17,116 bases of DNA from JANRKT01 sp033763355 (GCA_033763355.1 JANRKT010000125.1:1-17116), one strand, 5' to 3'. Shown: positions 1-7,916, numbered from the stretch's first letter. Notes: generated from the sequence alone by a model not told the origin. Program-made: numbers and translations.

Positions 1-793
1 TAGAAGTGAAGGAAAACTTTCTCCTTTATATCATTACTTATCGCAACCGGAAATAACAGAAGCGGAAGCATCAGAAAGATTTACCGACATGAGTTATTAT
101 ACCGGCTGTCCCGGTTATATTGTTCATCTTACCTGCGAAGGAGCATTGAATGCCGTTCGCAATGCCACCAGGCGAAATCAAAAAGTATTTGTTGAAACCT
201 GCATACAATACCTCATACTGGATGCATCGTTATATGAAAAAGATTTTGATGGCGCCAAATGGGTGATGAGTCCTCCCCTTCGTCAAAAGAAAGACCAGGA
301 AACATTATGGGCCGGCATCAACCAGGGATTGGTACAGGTAGTAGCAACAGATCATTGCCCGTTTATGTGGGAACAAAAGAAAATGGGTGAAAAAGATTTT
401 TCAAAAATACCTAATGGTCACCCGGCGATTGAAAACAGGATGGAGCTATTGTATCATGAAGGAGTCAACAAAGGAAAGATCGCCTTAAATAAATATGTAG
501 AAGTAGCCTGCACCAACCCGGCCAGGATATTTGGCATGTTTCCCCGTAAAGGAACCATTGCGCCGGGAAGCGATGCAGATATTGTGATCTTTGACCCGGA
601 ACAAAAACATACTATTTCCGCAAGAACACATCACATGAATGTTGATTACAGCGGATATGAAGGCTGGGAACTGCAGGGAAAAGTAAAAACAGTTCTTTTG
701 CGTGGACAAGTAGCTATTGATAATGGAAAATGTTTATTGCAGAAAGGATATGGTAAATTTATAAAGCGAAAAAAAGTAGAGGGAAAAATATAA
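1..793 (+). CDS. hydA: Dihydropyrimidinase / D-hydantoinase, C-terminal part (5' end outside window)
   Basis: The frame is open from base 2 to the stop at 791-793, giving 263 residues. The family is about 460 residues, so roughly the N-terminal 40% lies upstream of the window. The family hydrolyses dihydrouracil or dihydrothymine to the N-carbamoyl-beta-amino acid, using a binuclear metal centre in a TIM barrel. Visible here are ATDHCPF (the Asp metal ligand, codon near base 350), NGHPAIENR with the substrate-loop Asn, and the C-terminal amidohydrolase signature RKGTIAPGSDADIVIFDP. The ATG at 89 is internal: the codons before it encode the family-typical stretch around LYHYLSQPEITEAEA. The next genes encode the following and preceding steps of reductive pyrimidine breakdown, which fixes the substrate class better than sequence alone. 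Confidence 0.93.
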   Translation, partial: RSEGKLSPLYHYLSQPEITEAEASERFTDMSYYTGCPGYIVHLTCEGALNAVRNATRRNQKVFVETCIQYLILDASLYEKDFDGAKWVMSPPLRQKKDQETLWAGINQGLVQVVATDHCPFMWEQKKMGEKDFSKIPNGHPAIENRMELLYHEGVNKGKIALNKYVEVACTNPARIFGMFPRKGTIAPGSDADIVIFDPEQKHTISARTHHMNVDYSGYEGWELQGKVKTVLLRGQVAIDNGKCLLQKGYGKFIKRKKVEGKI

Positions 794-795
794 CC

Positions 796-861
796 GCCAC
801 AGATTACACAAATTTTCACTAATTAATTTTTATCTCTGTGTTAATCTGAGAAATCTGTGGC
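796..861. repeat. Intergenic long hairpin between hydA and the ureidopropionase gene
   Basis: The arms GCCACAGATT (796-805) and AATCTGTGGC (852-861) are exactly complementary. GATTACACA (802-810) can also pair with TGTGTTAATC (837-846) with one bulge. The element fills almost the whole gap between the two genes. It has no U-tract, so it is probably not a classical terminator. It looks like a dispersed intergenic hairpin; a role in mRNA processing or partial attenuation is inference. Confidence 0.7.
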
Positions 862-878
862 AAGCAAAAACTGAATTT

Positions 879-1745
879 ATGCCAAGAAAAATTAAATCAG
901 GACTCATTCAAATGTCTTTGCCGAAAACCGAAGGCGAAGGAACCATTGAAGAAATAAAAGAAGCGATGGTACAGAAACATATACCATTGATTGAAGAAGC
1001 GGGAAAGAAAGGTGTGCAGATATTGTGCCTGCAGGAAATTTTCAATACACCTTATTTCTGCCCCGGACAAGATGCAAAATGGTATGCCAGTGCGGAAACC
1101 ATTCCCGGCCCGACGGTGGAAAGAATGCAGCAGTACGCAAAGAAATACAGCATGGTGATGATCGTTCCCATGTATGAAAAAGAACAAGCTGGAGTGTTAT
1201 ATAATACGGCAGCAGTAATTGATGCCGACGGAACCTATCTTGGCAAATACAGAAAAAACCACATCCCGCACACAAGCGGTTTCTGGGAAAAATTTTTCTT
1301 CAAACCCGGTAATCTCGGCTATCCTGTTTTCCAAACCAGGTATGCAAAGGTTGGCGTTTACATTTGTTATGACCGCCACTTTCCTGATGGGGCAAGATGC
1401 CTGGGTTTGAATGGTGCGGAGATTGTTTACAATCCTTCAGCTACTGTTGCAGGCTTATCACAATATTTATGGAAACTCGAACAACCTGCACATGCAGCAG
1501 CGAATGGATATTTTATGGGCTGCATCAATCGTGTGGGCACAGAAAAACCATGGAACCTCGGTAAATTTTATGGTTCCTCTTATTTTGTTGATCCGAGAGG
1601 ACAAATCTTTGCACAGGCATCAGAAGATAATGATGAATTATTGATAGCGGAATTTGATTTAGACATGATCGAAGAAGTAAGAGCCACCTGGCAATTCTTC
1701 AGAGACAGAAGACCGGAGACGTACGGAAAACTTGTTGAACTTTAG
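879..1745 (+). CDS. Beta-ureidopropionase / N-carbamoyl-beta-alanine amidohydrolase (nitrilase superfamily)
   Basis: The protein has 288 residues, full length for carbamoylase-type carbon-nitrogen hydrolases. The catalytic triad is in place: Glu53 in LQEIFNTPYF, Lys126 in YRKNHIPH and Cys163 in YICYDRHFPD. These enzymes release CO2 and ammonia from an N-carbamoyl amine or amino acid through a cysteine thioester and act in the cytoplasm. By sequence alone it could be N-carbamoylputrescine amidase. Its place between dihydropyrimidinase and preTA argues for N-carbamoyl-beta-alanine or N-carbamoyl-beta-aminoisobutyrate as substrate. The ATG at 879 directly precedes the conserved first strand (KIKSGLIQMS). 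A long hairpin lies on each side of the gene. Confidence 0.9.
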   Translation: MPRKIKSGLIQMSLPKTEGEGTIEEIKEAMVQKHIPLIEEAGKKGVQILCLQEIFNTPYFCPGQDAKWYASAETIPGPTVERMQQYAKKYSMVMIVPMYEKEQAGVLYNTAAVIDADGTYLGKYRKNHIPHTSGFWEKFFFKPGNLGYPVFQTRYAKVGVYICYDRHFPDGARCLGLNGAEIVYNPSATVAGLSQYLWKLEQPAHAAANGYFMGCINRVGTEKPWNLGKFYGSSYFVDPRGQIFAQASEDNDELLIAEFDLDMIEEVRATWQFFRDRRPETYGKLVEL

Positions 1746-1752
1746 ATTAATA

Positions 1753-1810
1753 ACCGCAGAGACGCGAAGACGCAGAGGAAAATTCTCAGCGGTCTCTGCG
1801 CCTCAGCGGT
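1753..1810. repeat. Intergenic long hairpin before preT
   Basis: The outer arms ACCGC (1753-1757) and GCGGT (1806-1810) enclose CAGAGACGC-type sequence that pairs imperfectly with TCTCTGCGCCTCAG. The element fills the gap between two operon genes and ends 13 bp before the preT ATG. It differs in sequence from the hairpins at 796 and 3200 but shares their architecture: a long imperfect stem bounded by the stop and the next start. Confidence 0.65.
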
Positions 1811-1823
1811 AAAATTTTTTTTA

Positions 1824-3200
1824 ATGGCAATTCAAAACAACAGATTAACCAACGAACAATACGAACAAAACTTCGCTGACATTCGTCCGCCGTTTGAAAA
1901 TAAGACTGCAGCGGTGGTGGAAGCAAGCCGTTGCCTGTTTTGTTATGATGCCCCCTGCACCAAAAGTTGTCCGACTCATATTGATGTTCCTAAATTCATC
2001 AAGCAGATCACAACTGATAATATAAAAGGTTCGGCACATACCATCTTTGAATCAAATATCATGGGGGCCGGTTGCAGCAAGGTCTGCCCGGTAGAAAAAT
2101 TATGTGAGGGTGCCTGTGTCTATAATTTACTTGAAGAAGAACCAATTCAAATAGCGAGGTTACAGCAGTATTCTACTTCCATTGCGATGGAGAAAAAATG
2201 GCAACTCTTCGAAAGAAAGACTCTGCCTGACCCCCCTTTAGGGGATGGGGGCAAGGGCGGGGGCAAAAAAGTAGCTATCGTTGGTGCCGGTCCTGCAGGA
2301 TTAAGTTGTGCTCATGTGCTATCAAGAGAAGGAATTGATGTAACCATATTTGAAAAAGAAGCAAAAGGCGGCGGATTGATGACCTATGGCATCGCTGCCT
2401 ATAAAGTAACACCGAAATTCTGCGAAGACGAAGTAAATTATATTACAGCCATTGGTGGTATTGAAATTAAATACAACCAGGAACTGGGAAAAGACATAAC
2501 ACTGGCGCAATTAAAAAAAGAATTCGATGCTGTTTATCTCGGGATTGGTGTAGGTGTAGCCAGGCAATTAGATATTCCCGGAGAAAAACTGGAAGGTGTA
2601 GTGGATGCAATCAGTTTTATTTATGATATAAGAGATAAAGGTTATTCATCCGTTCCGGTTGGTGATAAGGTTGCTGTGATCGGCATGGGCATGACTGCCA
2701 TTGATGCGGCCACACAATCAAAAAGACTGGGCGCAAAAGAAGTAACGATGATCTATCGCCGAACACAGGATGAAATGCCTTGTACCGAATATGAACTCAA
2801 CATTGCAAAGCTGGATGGTTGTGAAATCATCTGGCTGGCTGCGCCAAAAAAGATAAAAGGCTCGCAAGGAAAAGTAAAACAACTGGTATGCAGTAAAATG
2901 AAACTCGGTGAACCCGATGCATCCGGCCGCCGCTCCCCTGTTGATACAGGTGAAACATTTACACTTGATGTTGATATGGTGATAAAAGCGGCCGGACAAG
3001 TGCCGTTTGAAAAGCTGGTGAATAAATTGAAAATGGAAAATAGAAAAGGGAAAATTGTAATAGATGATAATTGCGCAACGAATGTTAAAGGAGTTTTCGC
3101 AGGTGGTGATGCCGTGAATGGCGGTAAAGAAGTAGTTGATGCAGTTGAAGCTGGTAAGAAAGGCGCAAAGGCAATTTTAAATTATTTATTTGAGAAATAA
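1824..3200 (+). CDS. preT: NAD-dependent dihydropyrimidine dehydrogenase, flavin/Fe-S subunit PreT
   Basis: This 458-residue glutamate-synthase-small-chain-like oxidoreductase passes electrons from NAD(P)H through FAD and Fe-S clusters to PreA for uracil/thymine reduction. Cysteines 37, 40, 45, 49 and 84, 88, 94, 98 form the two N-terminal 4Fe-4S sites. The FAD-binding GAGPAG is at 154-159. A second Rossmann motif, VAVIGMGMTAIDA, is at about 283-295, and the closing FAD motif FAGGDAVNGG is near 427. The best start is the ATG at 1824, just after the intergenic hairpin. An oddity is the Pro/Gly-rich stretch at residues about 136-147, between the Fe-S domain and the FAD fold, encoded by a repeat-like insert. 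preA follows 87 bp later. Confidence 0.94.
   Translation: MAIQNNRLTNEQYEQNFADIRPPFENKTAAVVEASRCLFCYDAPCTKSCPTHIDVPKFIKQITTDNIKGSAHTIFESNIMGAGCSKVCPVEKLCEGACVYNLLEEEPIQIARLQQYSTSIAMEKKWQLFERKTLPDPPLGDGGKGGGKKVAIVGAGPAGLSCAHVLSREGIDVTIFEKEAKGGGLMTYGIAAYKVTPKFCEDEVNYITAIGGIEIKYNQELGKDITLAQLKKEFDAVYLGIGVGVARQLDIPGEKLEGVVDAISFIYDIRDKGYSSVPVGDKVAVIGMGMTAIDAATQSKRLGAKEVTMIYRRTQDEMPCTEYELNIAKLDGCEIIWLAAPKKIKGSQGKVKQLVCSKMKLGEPDASGRRSPVDTGETFTLDVDMVIKAAGQVPFEKLVNKLKMENRKGKIVIDDNCATNVKGVFAGGDAVNGGKEVVDAVEAGKKGAKAILNYLFEK
2229..2264. repeat. GC-rich CCCCTTTAGGGG-type repeat inserted in frame in preT
   Basis: The sequence contains the hairpin CCCC-TTTA-GGGG followed by G-rich tracts (GATGGGGGCAAGGGCGGGGG). 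It encodes a low-complexity DPPLGDGGKGGG linker between two conserved PreT domains, so the gene stays in frame. Base composition differs sharply from the surrounding code. I read it as a short dispersed palindromic element tolerated in an interdomain linker; this reading is inference. Confidence 0.55.
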
Positions 3201-3275
3201 ACCACTGATACACTGAGGCACAGAGACACACGGAGACTCTCTGTGATACTCCGTGACTTTGTGCCTCCGTGGTTC
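3200..3275. repeat. Intergenic long hairpin between preT and preA
   Basis: AACCAC at 3200-3205 pairs with GTGGTT at 3270-3275. GAGGCACAGAG pairs with CTTTGTGCCTC with one G-T or mismatch, and CACGGAG with CTCCGTG near the loop. The element overlaps the last base of the preT stop and ends 12 bp before the chosen preA start. A GTG at 3243 inside it would extend preA, but those codons only read the hairpin and encode nothing conserved. Confidence 0.7.
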
Positions 3276-3287
3276 AAAATAAATCGT

Positions 3288-4556
3288 ATGGCAGATATTT
3301 CATCAAACTTTTTAGGAATAAAATCTCCCAACCCCTACTGGCTCGCCAGCGCTCCGCCCACCGATAAAAAATACAATGTAAAACGTGCCCTCGATGCCGG
3401 CTGGGGCGGAGTAGTGTGGAAGACACTCGGCTCACAAATAAAAAATGTATCATCACGATACTCGGCTGTTGATTACAATGGCAGCAAAGTGATGGGCTTT
3501 AATAATATTGAACTCATCAGTGACCGGCCGCTGGATCTGAACCTGAAAGAGATCACTGAAATAGTAAAAGAATATCCTGACCGTGCCATGATCGTATCAC
3601 TCATGGCAGACAATGATAAAAAGAGCTGGCATGAGCTCATCAAAAAAACAGAAGACACCGGTGCACATGGAATAGAATTGAATTTTGGTTGTCCGCATGG
3701 AATGACGGAACGTGGCATGGGCGCCGCCGTGGGACAAGACCCCGAGATTGCATGCATGGTTGTAGAATGGGTGATGGAAGCAGCAACCATTCCCGTCATC
3801 ACCAAGCTTACACCCAATGTACATTCTGTTGTGCCAACGGGACGTTCGGTGGTAAAAGCCGGCACCAATGGATTATCGTTGATAAATACTATTCAGTCGG
3901 TCACAGGTGTTGATCTTGATACACTGGTGCCCAATCCTTATGTGGCAGGCAAATCTGTGTTTGGTGGTTATTGCGGACCGGCAGTAAAACCCATTGCACT
4001 AAAATTTCTCACCACTATTGCGCAGGATGAGGTGACGAACAAAGTTCCTATCTCCGGTATCGGTGGCATCAGCACTTGGAAAGATGCGGTGGAGTTTATG
4101 TTGCTTGGCGCCAGCAATGTGCAGGTGTGTACTGCTGTTATGAAATATGGCTTCCGCATTATTGATGATCTGTGTGAGGGGCTCAGCAACTGGATGGATG
4201 AGAAAGGTTTTGAAACGCTCAAAAGTCTTATCGGTAAGTCGGTGCCCGCCATTACGCATTGGGAAGATCTCGATATCAATTATCATCATATCGCAAAGAT
4301 CAACCAGGATAAATGTATCCATTGCGGGCTGTGCTATATCACTTGTGAAGATGCATCACACCAGTCCATCAATCTTGACTATGGCAAACCTTATAACACG
4401 TACACGGTAAAAGAACAGGAATGTGTCGGCTGCAATCTCTGCAAGCTTGTTTGCCCGGTTGATAATTGTATTACCATGGAAGTACACCGTGTAGCGCCGG
4501 AGTATTTAAATTGGATAGAGTTTCAGAAAAGAGGATTGCCATTGAATGATCATTAA
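3288..4556 (+). CDS. preA: NAD-dependent dihydropyrimidine dehydrogenase, catalytic subunit PreA
   Basis: From the ATG at 3288 the protein has 422 residues, close to PreA of other bacteria. It is an FMN TIM barrel related to class 1B dihydroorotate dehydrogenase, with a C-terminal ferredoxin domain. NFGCPHGMTERGMG carries the active-site Cys135 equivalent to Cys671 of mammalian dihydropyrimidine dehydrogenase. KLTPNV and the Gly-rich GIGGI (256-261) belong to the FMN site. Cys343, 346, 349, 353 and Cys379, 382, 385, 389 form two 4Fe-4S clusters. With PreT it reduces uracil or thymine reversibly with NAD(H). I rejected the GTG at 3243 because those codons lie in an intergenic hairpin. This is the last gene of the operon and converges on the next one. 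Confidence 0.94.
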   Translation: MADISSNFLGIKSPNPYWLASAPPTDKKYNVKRALDAGWGGVVWKTLGSQIKNVSSRYSAVDYNGSKVMGFNNIELISDRPLDLNLKEITEIVKEYPDRAMIVSLMADNDKKSWHELIKKTEDTGAHGIELNFGCPHGMTERGMGAAVGQDPEIACMVVEWVMEAATIPVITKLTPNVHSVVPTGRSVVKAGTNGLSLINTIQSVTGVDLDTLVPNPYVAGKSVFGGYCGPAVKPIALKFLTTIAQDEVTNKVPISGIGGISTWKDAVEFMLLGASNVQVCTAVMKYGFRIIDDLCEGLSNWMDEKGFETLKSLIGKSVPAITHWEDLDINYHHIAKINQDKCIHCGLCYITCEDASHQSINLDYGKPYNTYTVKEQECVGCNLCKLVCPVDNCITMEVHRVAPEYLNWIEFQKRGLPLNDH

Positions 4557-4637
4557 AAGGATTATGTACCCAGCGTCCCATTCGTTGGGCATCGTCTGTT
4601 GCGTCGCACTCTTGTACGTTCGGTAATTCTATTCGCC
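4557..4637. other. Convergent intergenic gap between preA and the UDG-like gene
   Basis: The 81 bp between two converging stop codons hold a GC-richer segment that begins with GTACCCAGCG (from about 4566) and ends with CTTGTACG (to about 4620). Inside is a short CCCA-TTCGT-TGGG hairpin. There is no clear stem-plus-U-tract terminator on either strand. The abrupt GC change beside AT-rich genes on the right suggests a dispersed intergenic element at the border of the acquired operon. Confidence 0.4.
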
Positions 4638-5243
4638 TTAAACTTCAAGATAGAGGGATTTTTCACAAATTAACTGAAGAGCTGATGTGTACTTATTTAA
4701 AAATTTTCTTTTATAAACAAGTATGAAAGAAGGATGATGAACAGGAATGAATAAAGTTTCACCAAATTCAAAGACATCATATTTAAAATCATCCGAAAGA
4801 ATAAAATCATCAATCCCCATTTTCTTCAACACAAATGTCGCTACTTGTTTTCCTAAAAGAAAAACAATAGAAGGACTTAGCTCATTAATTTCATGTTCAA
4901 AATTTGGAAAACATTTTTCCATTTCATGTTCAAGAGGGTATCGAATCTTGCCATCCTTTAACGGTAGACACTTGACAATATTAGTTTTGTAAAAACTAAT
5001 ATTCTCTCTAAGTGGCTTTTCAATTTCGTTTATTAATGCTCCTGATTTGGTATTAGGTGATAGAGGTAACCTTTCAATGCTTTCATCAAACTGCACTGCC
5101 GACAATCCAACCCAAAAAATATGAGATTTATTTGCTACATCAAATACTGGTAATTGATTTAAATAGAGTCCACAAGCCTTGCACACTTTATTAGTGCAAG
5201 GCTGTATTTTTTGATTGAAGTCCAGCGAATATTTTACCGTCAT
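4638..5243 (-). CDS. Divergent uracil-DNA glycosylase superfamily protein with Fe-S cysteines
   Basis: The protein has 201 residues. The layout matches family 4/5 uracil-DNA glycosylases. Cys21 and Cys24 (KVCKAC) with Cys92 and Cys111 (VKC-18 residues-C) are placed like the four 4Fe-4S ligands. PLSPNTKSGALIN aligns with the PFVGRAGQLLN segment, SPSIVFLLGKQV with the PKVIVxLG strand, and HHPS (169-172) with the C-terminal catalytic His loop. The first active-site motif, normally GEAPG, reads VGLSAV (45-50), so the Glu and Pro are gone. It may therefore recognise another lesion or base, or only bind DNA. It is the last gene of the minus-strand operon. Its start overlaps the radical SAM gene by 53 nt in another frame, so coupled translation is likely. 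There is no later Met before the conserved cysteines. Confidence 0.72.
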   Translation of the reverse strand: MTVKYSLDFNQKIQPCTNKVCKACGLYLNQLPVFDVANKSHIFWVGLSAVQFDESIERLPLSPNTKSGALINEIEKPLRENISFYKTNIVKCLPLKDGKIRYPLEHEMEKCFPNFEHEINELSPSIVFLLGKQVATFVLKKMGIDDFILSDDFKYDVFEFGETLFIPVHHPSFILVYKRKFLNKYTSALQLICEKSLYLEV

Positions 5244-6567
5244 TTAGGTTTATAGTACGGTAAATATAGTCACGAACCATGAAATCGTCAACATTTGAAT
5301 AGTTGCCGCTATGAAAATTAAATTGCAAACGACCTACAAGCTCGGACAGGTCTTTATTTGGTTGAATTTGCCTGACACTTAAATTTATTCCAGCACCTTC
5401 CAAATCGTGATAGATTTGAGTGCCATGATAAGGCCTGTATTGAAATACACTTGTCCTGAAGTTCGTTTTATTGATCAAAGAGATTTCTTTCAGTTTTTGT
5501 GCTAACTGAAAGGTCGACTCCATGTCTTCACTATCTTCATTTGGGAACCCAAATATGAAATATCCTTTCATATTGATGCCTGCTTTGAATACTTTCTCCA
5601 AGTTTTGAAGTATTGTATCGACATTCTTTGTCTTATTAATTTGACCTAAAATTTTTGGAGACCCTGACTCTATTCCAATAAATAATTCATGGCAACCGCT
5701 ATTTTTTAATTGATTCATTATTGATTCGTCAACATTGTGAAAAGTCATAACGTGGGCCATTGATCGCCATTGAAAATTAAATTTAGAAAATACGTTTATC
5801 GCTTTCTCAACAGTTTTATTTGTTTTAAGAAACAAATCATCTAGCACTCTAATGGAGTTTACCGATGGATACAAGTTTTTGATTTCTTTCAACTCCTCAA
5901 CTATTGAATCTTCCGATTTTTCTCTAATCGAATAGTCCTTGTTCAATGATCTTGCTGCTGCACAAAATGCGCAATTATAGATACAACCTCTACTCGTAAC
6001 AATATTTGCTTCAGTAAAACCTAAAGGATGATTTACCGGTTCGTTTAAAAAGAAAGATCTATCAAGGGGAACATTGGAAATATTTTTTACCTCGTACTTT
6101 GATTTACCGTCAACTAAAAAAAATCTTTTGCTACCCGATTGATAAAAAGGGATTTCCTTCAGCTCGTCCTTCACAATATCTAAAGTTATTAATTCACCAT
6201 CGCCAGTCACTACGTCGACCGGATTATTTGTATTCCAACTAAAAACATCTTTATACAACTGTTTTGTAGATAGGCCCCCGATAATGAAATGACTTTTAAA
6301 ATCAATTGCTTCAAATATATTCTTTACCAATTCATAATTTGTAGTGAAAATATTACAAGCAATAAAATCAGGTTTGATTTTATTTAACGACTCAATTAAT
6401 TTTGTTACCGATATTCTTTGGTCAACAGCATCGATTAATGAAACATCGATATTATTATTCTTTAGAATAGTGGCAATATATCCCAACCCAATAGGAGGCA
6501 ATGAGTCTTCGTCATAAAGCTCATTCCTGTCACGGAACAACGGTGAGTTGATGATTATTACCTTCAT
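5191..6567 (-). CDS. Radical SAM protein with N-terminal B12-binding-like domain
   Basis: The protein has 458 residues. The N-terminal third has the cobalamin-binding Rossmann-like layout (GLGYIATILKNNNIDVSLIDA, then IACNIFTTN and IIGG), but I see no DxHxxG cobalt-ligand motif. The radical SAM core starts at RGCIYNCAFCAA with Cys195, Cys199 and Cys202 for the 4Fe-4S cluster. Further core motifs include HELFIGIESGSPKIL and MKGYFIFGFPNE. The reaction cannot be read from sequence; related proteins methylate, rearrange or fuse sulfur or carbon at unactivated positions. Three bases separate it from the membrane-protein gene, and it overlaps the glycosylase-like gene by 53 nt. This suggests the two act on a common target, possibly nucleic acid; that is inference. 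Confidence 0.82.
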   Translation of the reverse strand: MKVIIINSPLFRDRNELYDEDSLPPIGLGYIATILKNNNIDVSLIDAVDQRISVTKLIESLNKIKPDFIACNIFTTNYELVKNIFEAIDFKSHFIIGGLSTKQLYKDVFSWNTNNPVDVVTGDGELITLDIVKDELKEIPFYQSGSKRFFLVDGKSKYEVKNISNVPLDRSFFLNEPVNHPLGFTEANIVTSRGCIYNCAFCAAARSLNKDYSIREKSEDSIVEELKEIKNLYPSVNSIRVLDDLFLKTNKTVEKAINVFSKFNFQWRSMAHVMTFHNVDESIMNQLKNSGCHELFIGIESGSPKILGQINKTKNVDTILQNLEKVFKAGINMKGYFIFGFPNEDSEDMESTFQLAQKLKEISLINKTNFRTSVFQYRPYHGTQIYHDLEGAGINLSVRQIQPNKDLSELVGRLQFNFHSGNYSNVDDFMVRDYIYRTINLNDGKIFAGLQSKNTALH

Positions 6568-6570
6568 AAA

Positions 6571-7380
6571 TTAACCTCTAAACAACTGTTTATAATGATT
6601 AATCTGATCATTCGATGGGTCTTGCGCCATGTTCCAAATCAATTCCCATATATGGTTGTATAATGCGCCATCTGAATTGCCCATGTTAGTTTCAATAGCT
6701 TCATATATTCCTGAACTAACCTTGTTATAAATTAATAAATTGGGTACGTTATTTAAAGTTTTCATTCTTCCTCGAATCATTAGATCTGCTTGAGGTGGTT
6801 TGTAATATTTTAGTTCAACATGTGGAAAATCATTAAGGATTTTTCCATATCTAATTTTCTCCTCATTTGTTTTTGGTGCAGTGCAAAGAATTTGGATTTT
6901 TTTAAAATTCTCTCCCCTTAAGCAAATGTATTGGGAATTGTTTTCCATTTCATGGGGAGAGTTGCCAAAGAAGTTTATATCACCTGCCAAGAGTTTGATA
7001 TTTTTCTTATCGGCGTTTTTTGTAAAGCTGTTCACAATAGGATTCAGTTCGGCTATAGTATAATGATGCTTTCCTGCTAAATTTTTTTTAGTAAACAAAA
7101 ACAGAAGAAAACTCGAAATCATACATATAATTATAATACCAATTTCCAGCCATTTGAACTTGACTTTTTGAGTCTCAGGATCATAAATTAATTCATTCCA
7201 ACAAATGATTAAAGTACCGACGGCGGCAAGAAACACAATAGCACATACTCCATAAAACGCCCAATGGAGGTTATTCTTTACTTTGGTAGAGTTAATTTTT
7301 GCACGCAATGCAGTTAAATAAGCTCCTACGCATAAAGAAGCTCCAGCTATGAGTATTTTGGTAAGAGTATCTAATGACAT
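6571..7380 (-). CDS. Membrane protein: three helices plus unknown cytoplasmic domain
   Basis: The protein has 269 residues. Hydrophobic helices lie at about 7-26, 39-60 and 78-97, followed by FTKKN, so the large C-terminal part is probably cytoplasmic. That part (about 105-269) alternates predicted strands and helices: IKLLAGDINFFG, FKKIQILCTAPK, VELKYYKPPQADLMIRGRM, NLLIYNKVSSGIYEAIET, and a final HIWELIW helix. The order vaguely resembles a phospholipase-D-like fold, but no HxKxxxxD motif is present and I do not assign a function. Five bases separate it from the PIN gene and three from the radical SAM gene. A membrane-anchored sensor or effector for the operon is one possibility. I do not recognise the gene. 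Confidence 0.75.
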   Translation of the reverse strand: MSLDTLTKILIAGASLCVGAYLTALRAKINSTKVKNNLHWAFYGVCAIVFLAAVGTLIICWNELIYDPETQKVKFKWLEIGIIIICMISSFLLFLFTKKNLAGKHHYTIAELNPIVNSFTKNADKKNIKLLAGDINFFGNSPHEMENNSQYICLRGENFKKIQILCTAPKTNEEKIRYGKILNDFPHVELKYYKPPQADLMIRGRMKTLNNVPNLLIYNKVSSGIYEAIETNMGNSDGALYNHIWELIWNMAQDPSNDQINHYKQLFRG

Positions 7381-7385
7381 GGTGG

Positions 7386-7916
7386 TTATTTTTTAAGTTT
7401 ATCGATGAGTGCTTGAATTTCCTTTATTGGTGCTCTTTGATTTATGGTTTTGTATTCTTCAAGTTTACTGATAGCGGTATCTAATGCAATTATGTCTTTA
7501 GTGTAAAGTTCTTCAATTATCCAGATAATGCCTCTTACAACCAGTTTCTTTTTAATCGAAATTTTACGAAGACTTCCATCTGAGCTAAAGATTATCGCAT
7601 CTTTCCTGATTGCAAGCTCCAATACAGAACTATCAGCTATACTTAACCCGGGATGCTCGTCATATATTTTTGTTATTGCGACAAAATCTCCATAAGCATC
7701 TACTGCCAACTTTCCATTATCGATAAACTTTGAAATTTCCTCCCATTGAGATTCATTTGTAATTTCTCCAACAACTTGTGGTGTTGTGAAGGCAGTCAAC
7801 TCAAGCTGAAAAAAATCTGCGAGTAGATTTAAATCAGCCAGGTCAAAAAGAATGCAAGCATCCTTGATTACTATTTCTTTTTTATTAGACACCAATAAAT
7901 CCTTTTCGTATTTCAT
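7386..7916 (-). CDS. PIN-domain protein, putative RNase partner of the XRE-ImmA protein
   Basis: The protein has 176 residues. Candidate PIN-fold acidic residues are in order: Asp19 (VIKDACILFDL), Glu51 (VVGEI), Asp95 (LSIADSSVLELA) and Asp113 (IIFSSDGSLRK). That pattern fits a Mg2+-dependent ribonuclease fold of the VapC/DUF3368 type. A C-terminal helical tail of about 40 residues has no clear motif. The start overlaps the end of the upstream XRE-ImmA gene by 32 nt. COG2856 (ImmA/IrrE) proteins are known as antitoxin-like partners in type II toxin-antitoxin loci, so this is probably the toxin or effector nuclease. Whether it cleaves tRNA, mRNA or DNA is unknown. Confidence 0.75.
   Translation of the reverse strand: MKYEKDLLVSNKKEIVIKDACILFDLADLNLLADFFQLELTAFTTPQVVGEITNESQWEEISKFIDNGKLAVDAYGDFVAITKIYDEHPGLSIADSSVLELAIRKDAIIFSSDGSLRKISIKKKLVVRGIIWIIEELYTKDIIALDTAISKLEEYKTINQRAPIKEIQALIDKLKK

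Noticed and set aside
3243..3287. GTG start that would extend PreA by 15 residues
   Set aside because: The codons lie in an intergenic hairpin and encode non-conserved sequence; ATG 3288 gives the family's usual N-terminus.
3473..4322. Long antisense frames within preA
   Set aside because: They are shadows of the conserved preA code in other frames, with no recognisable domains or start signals.
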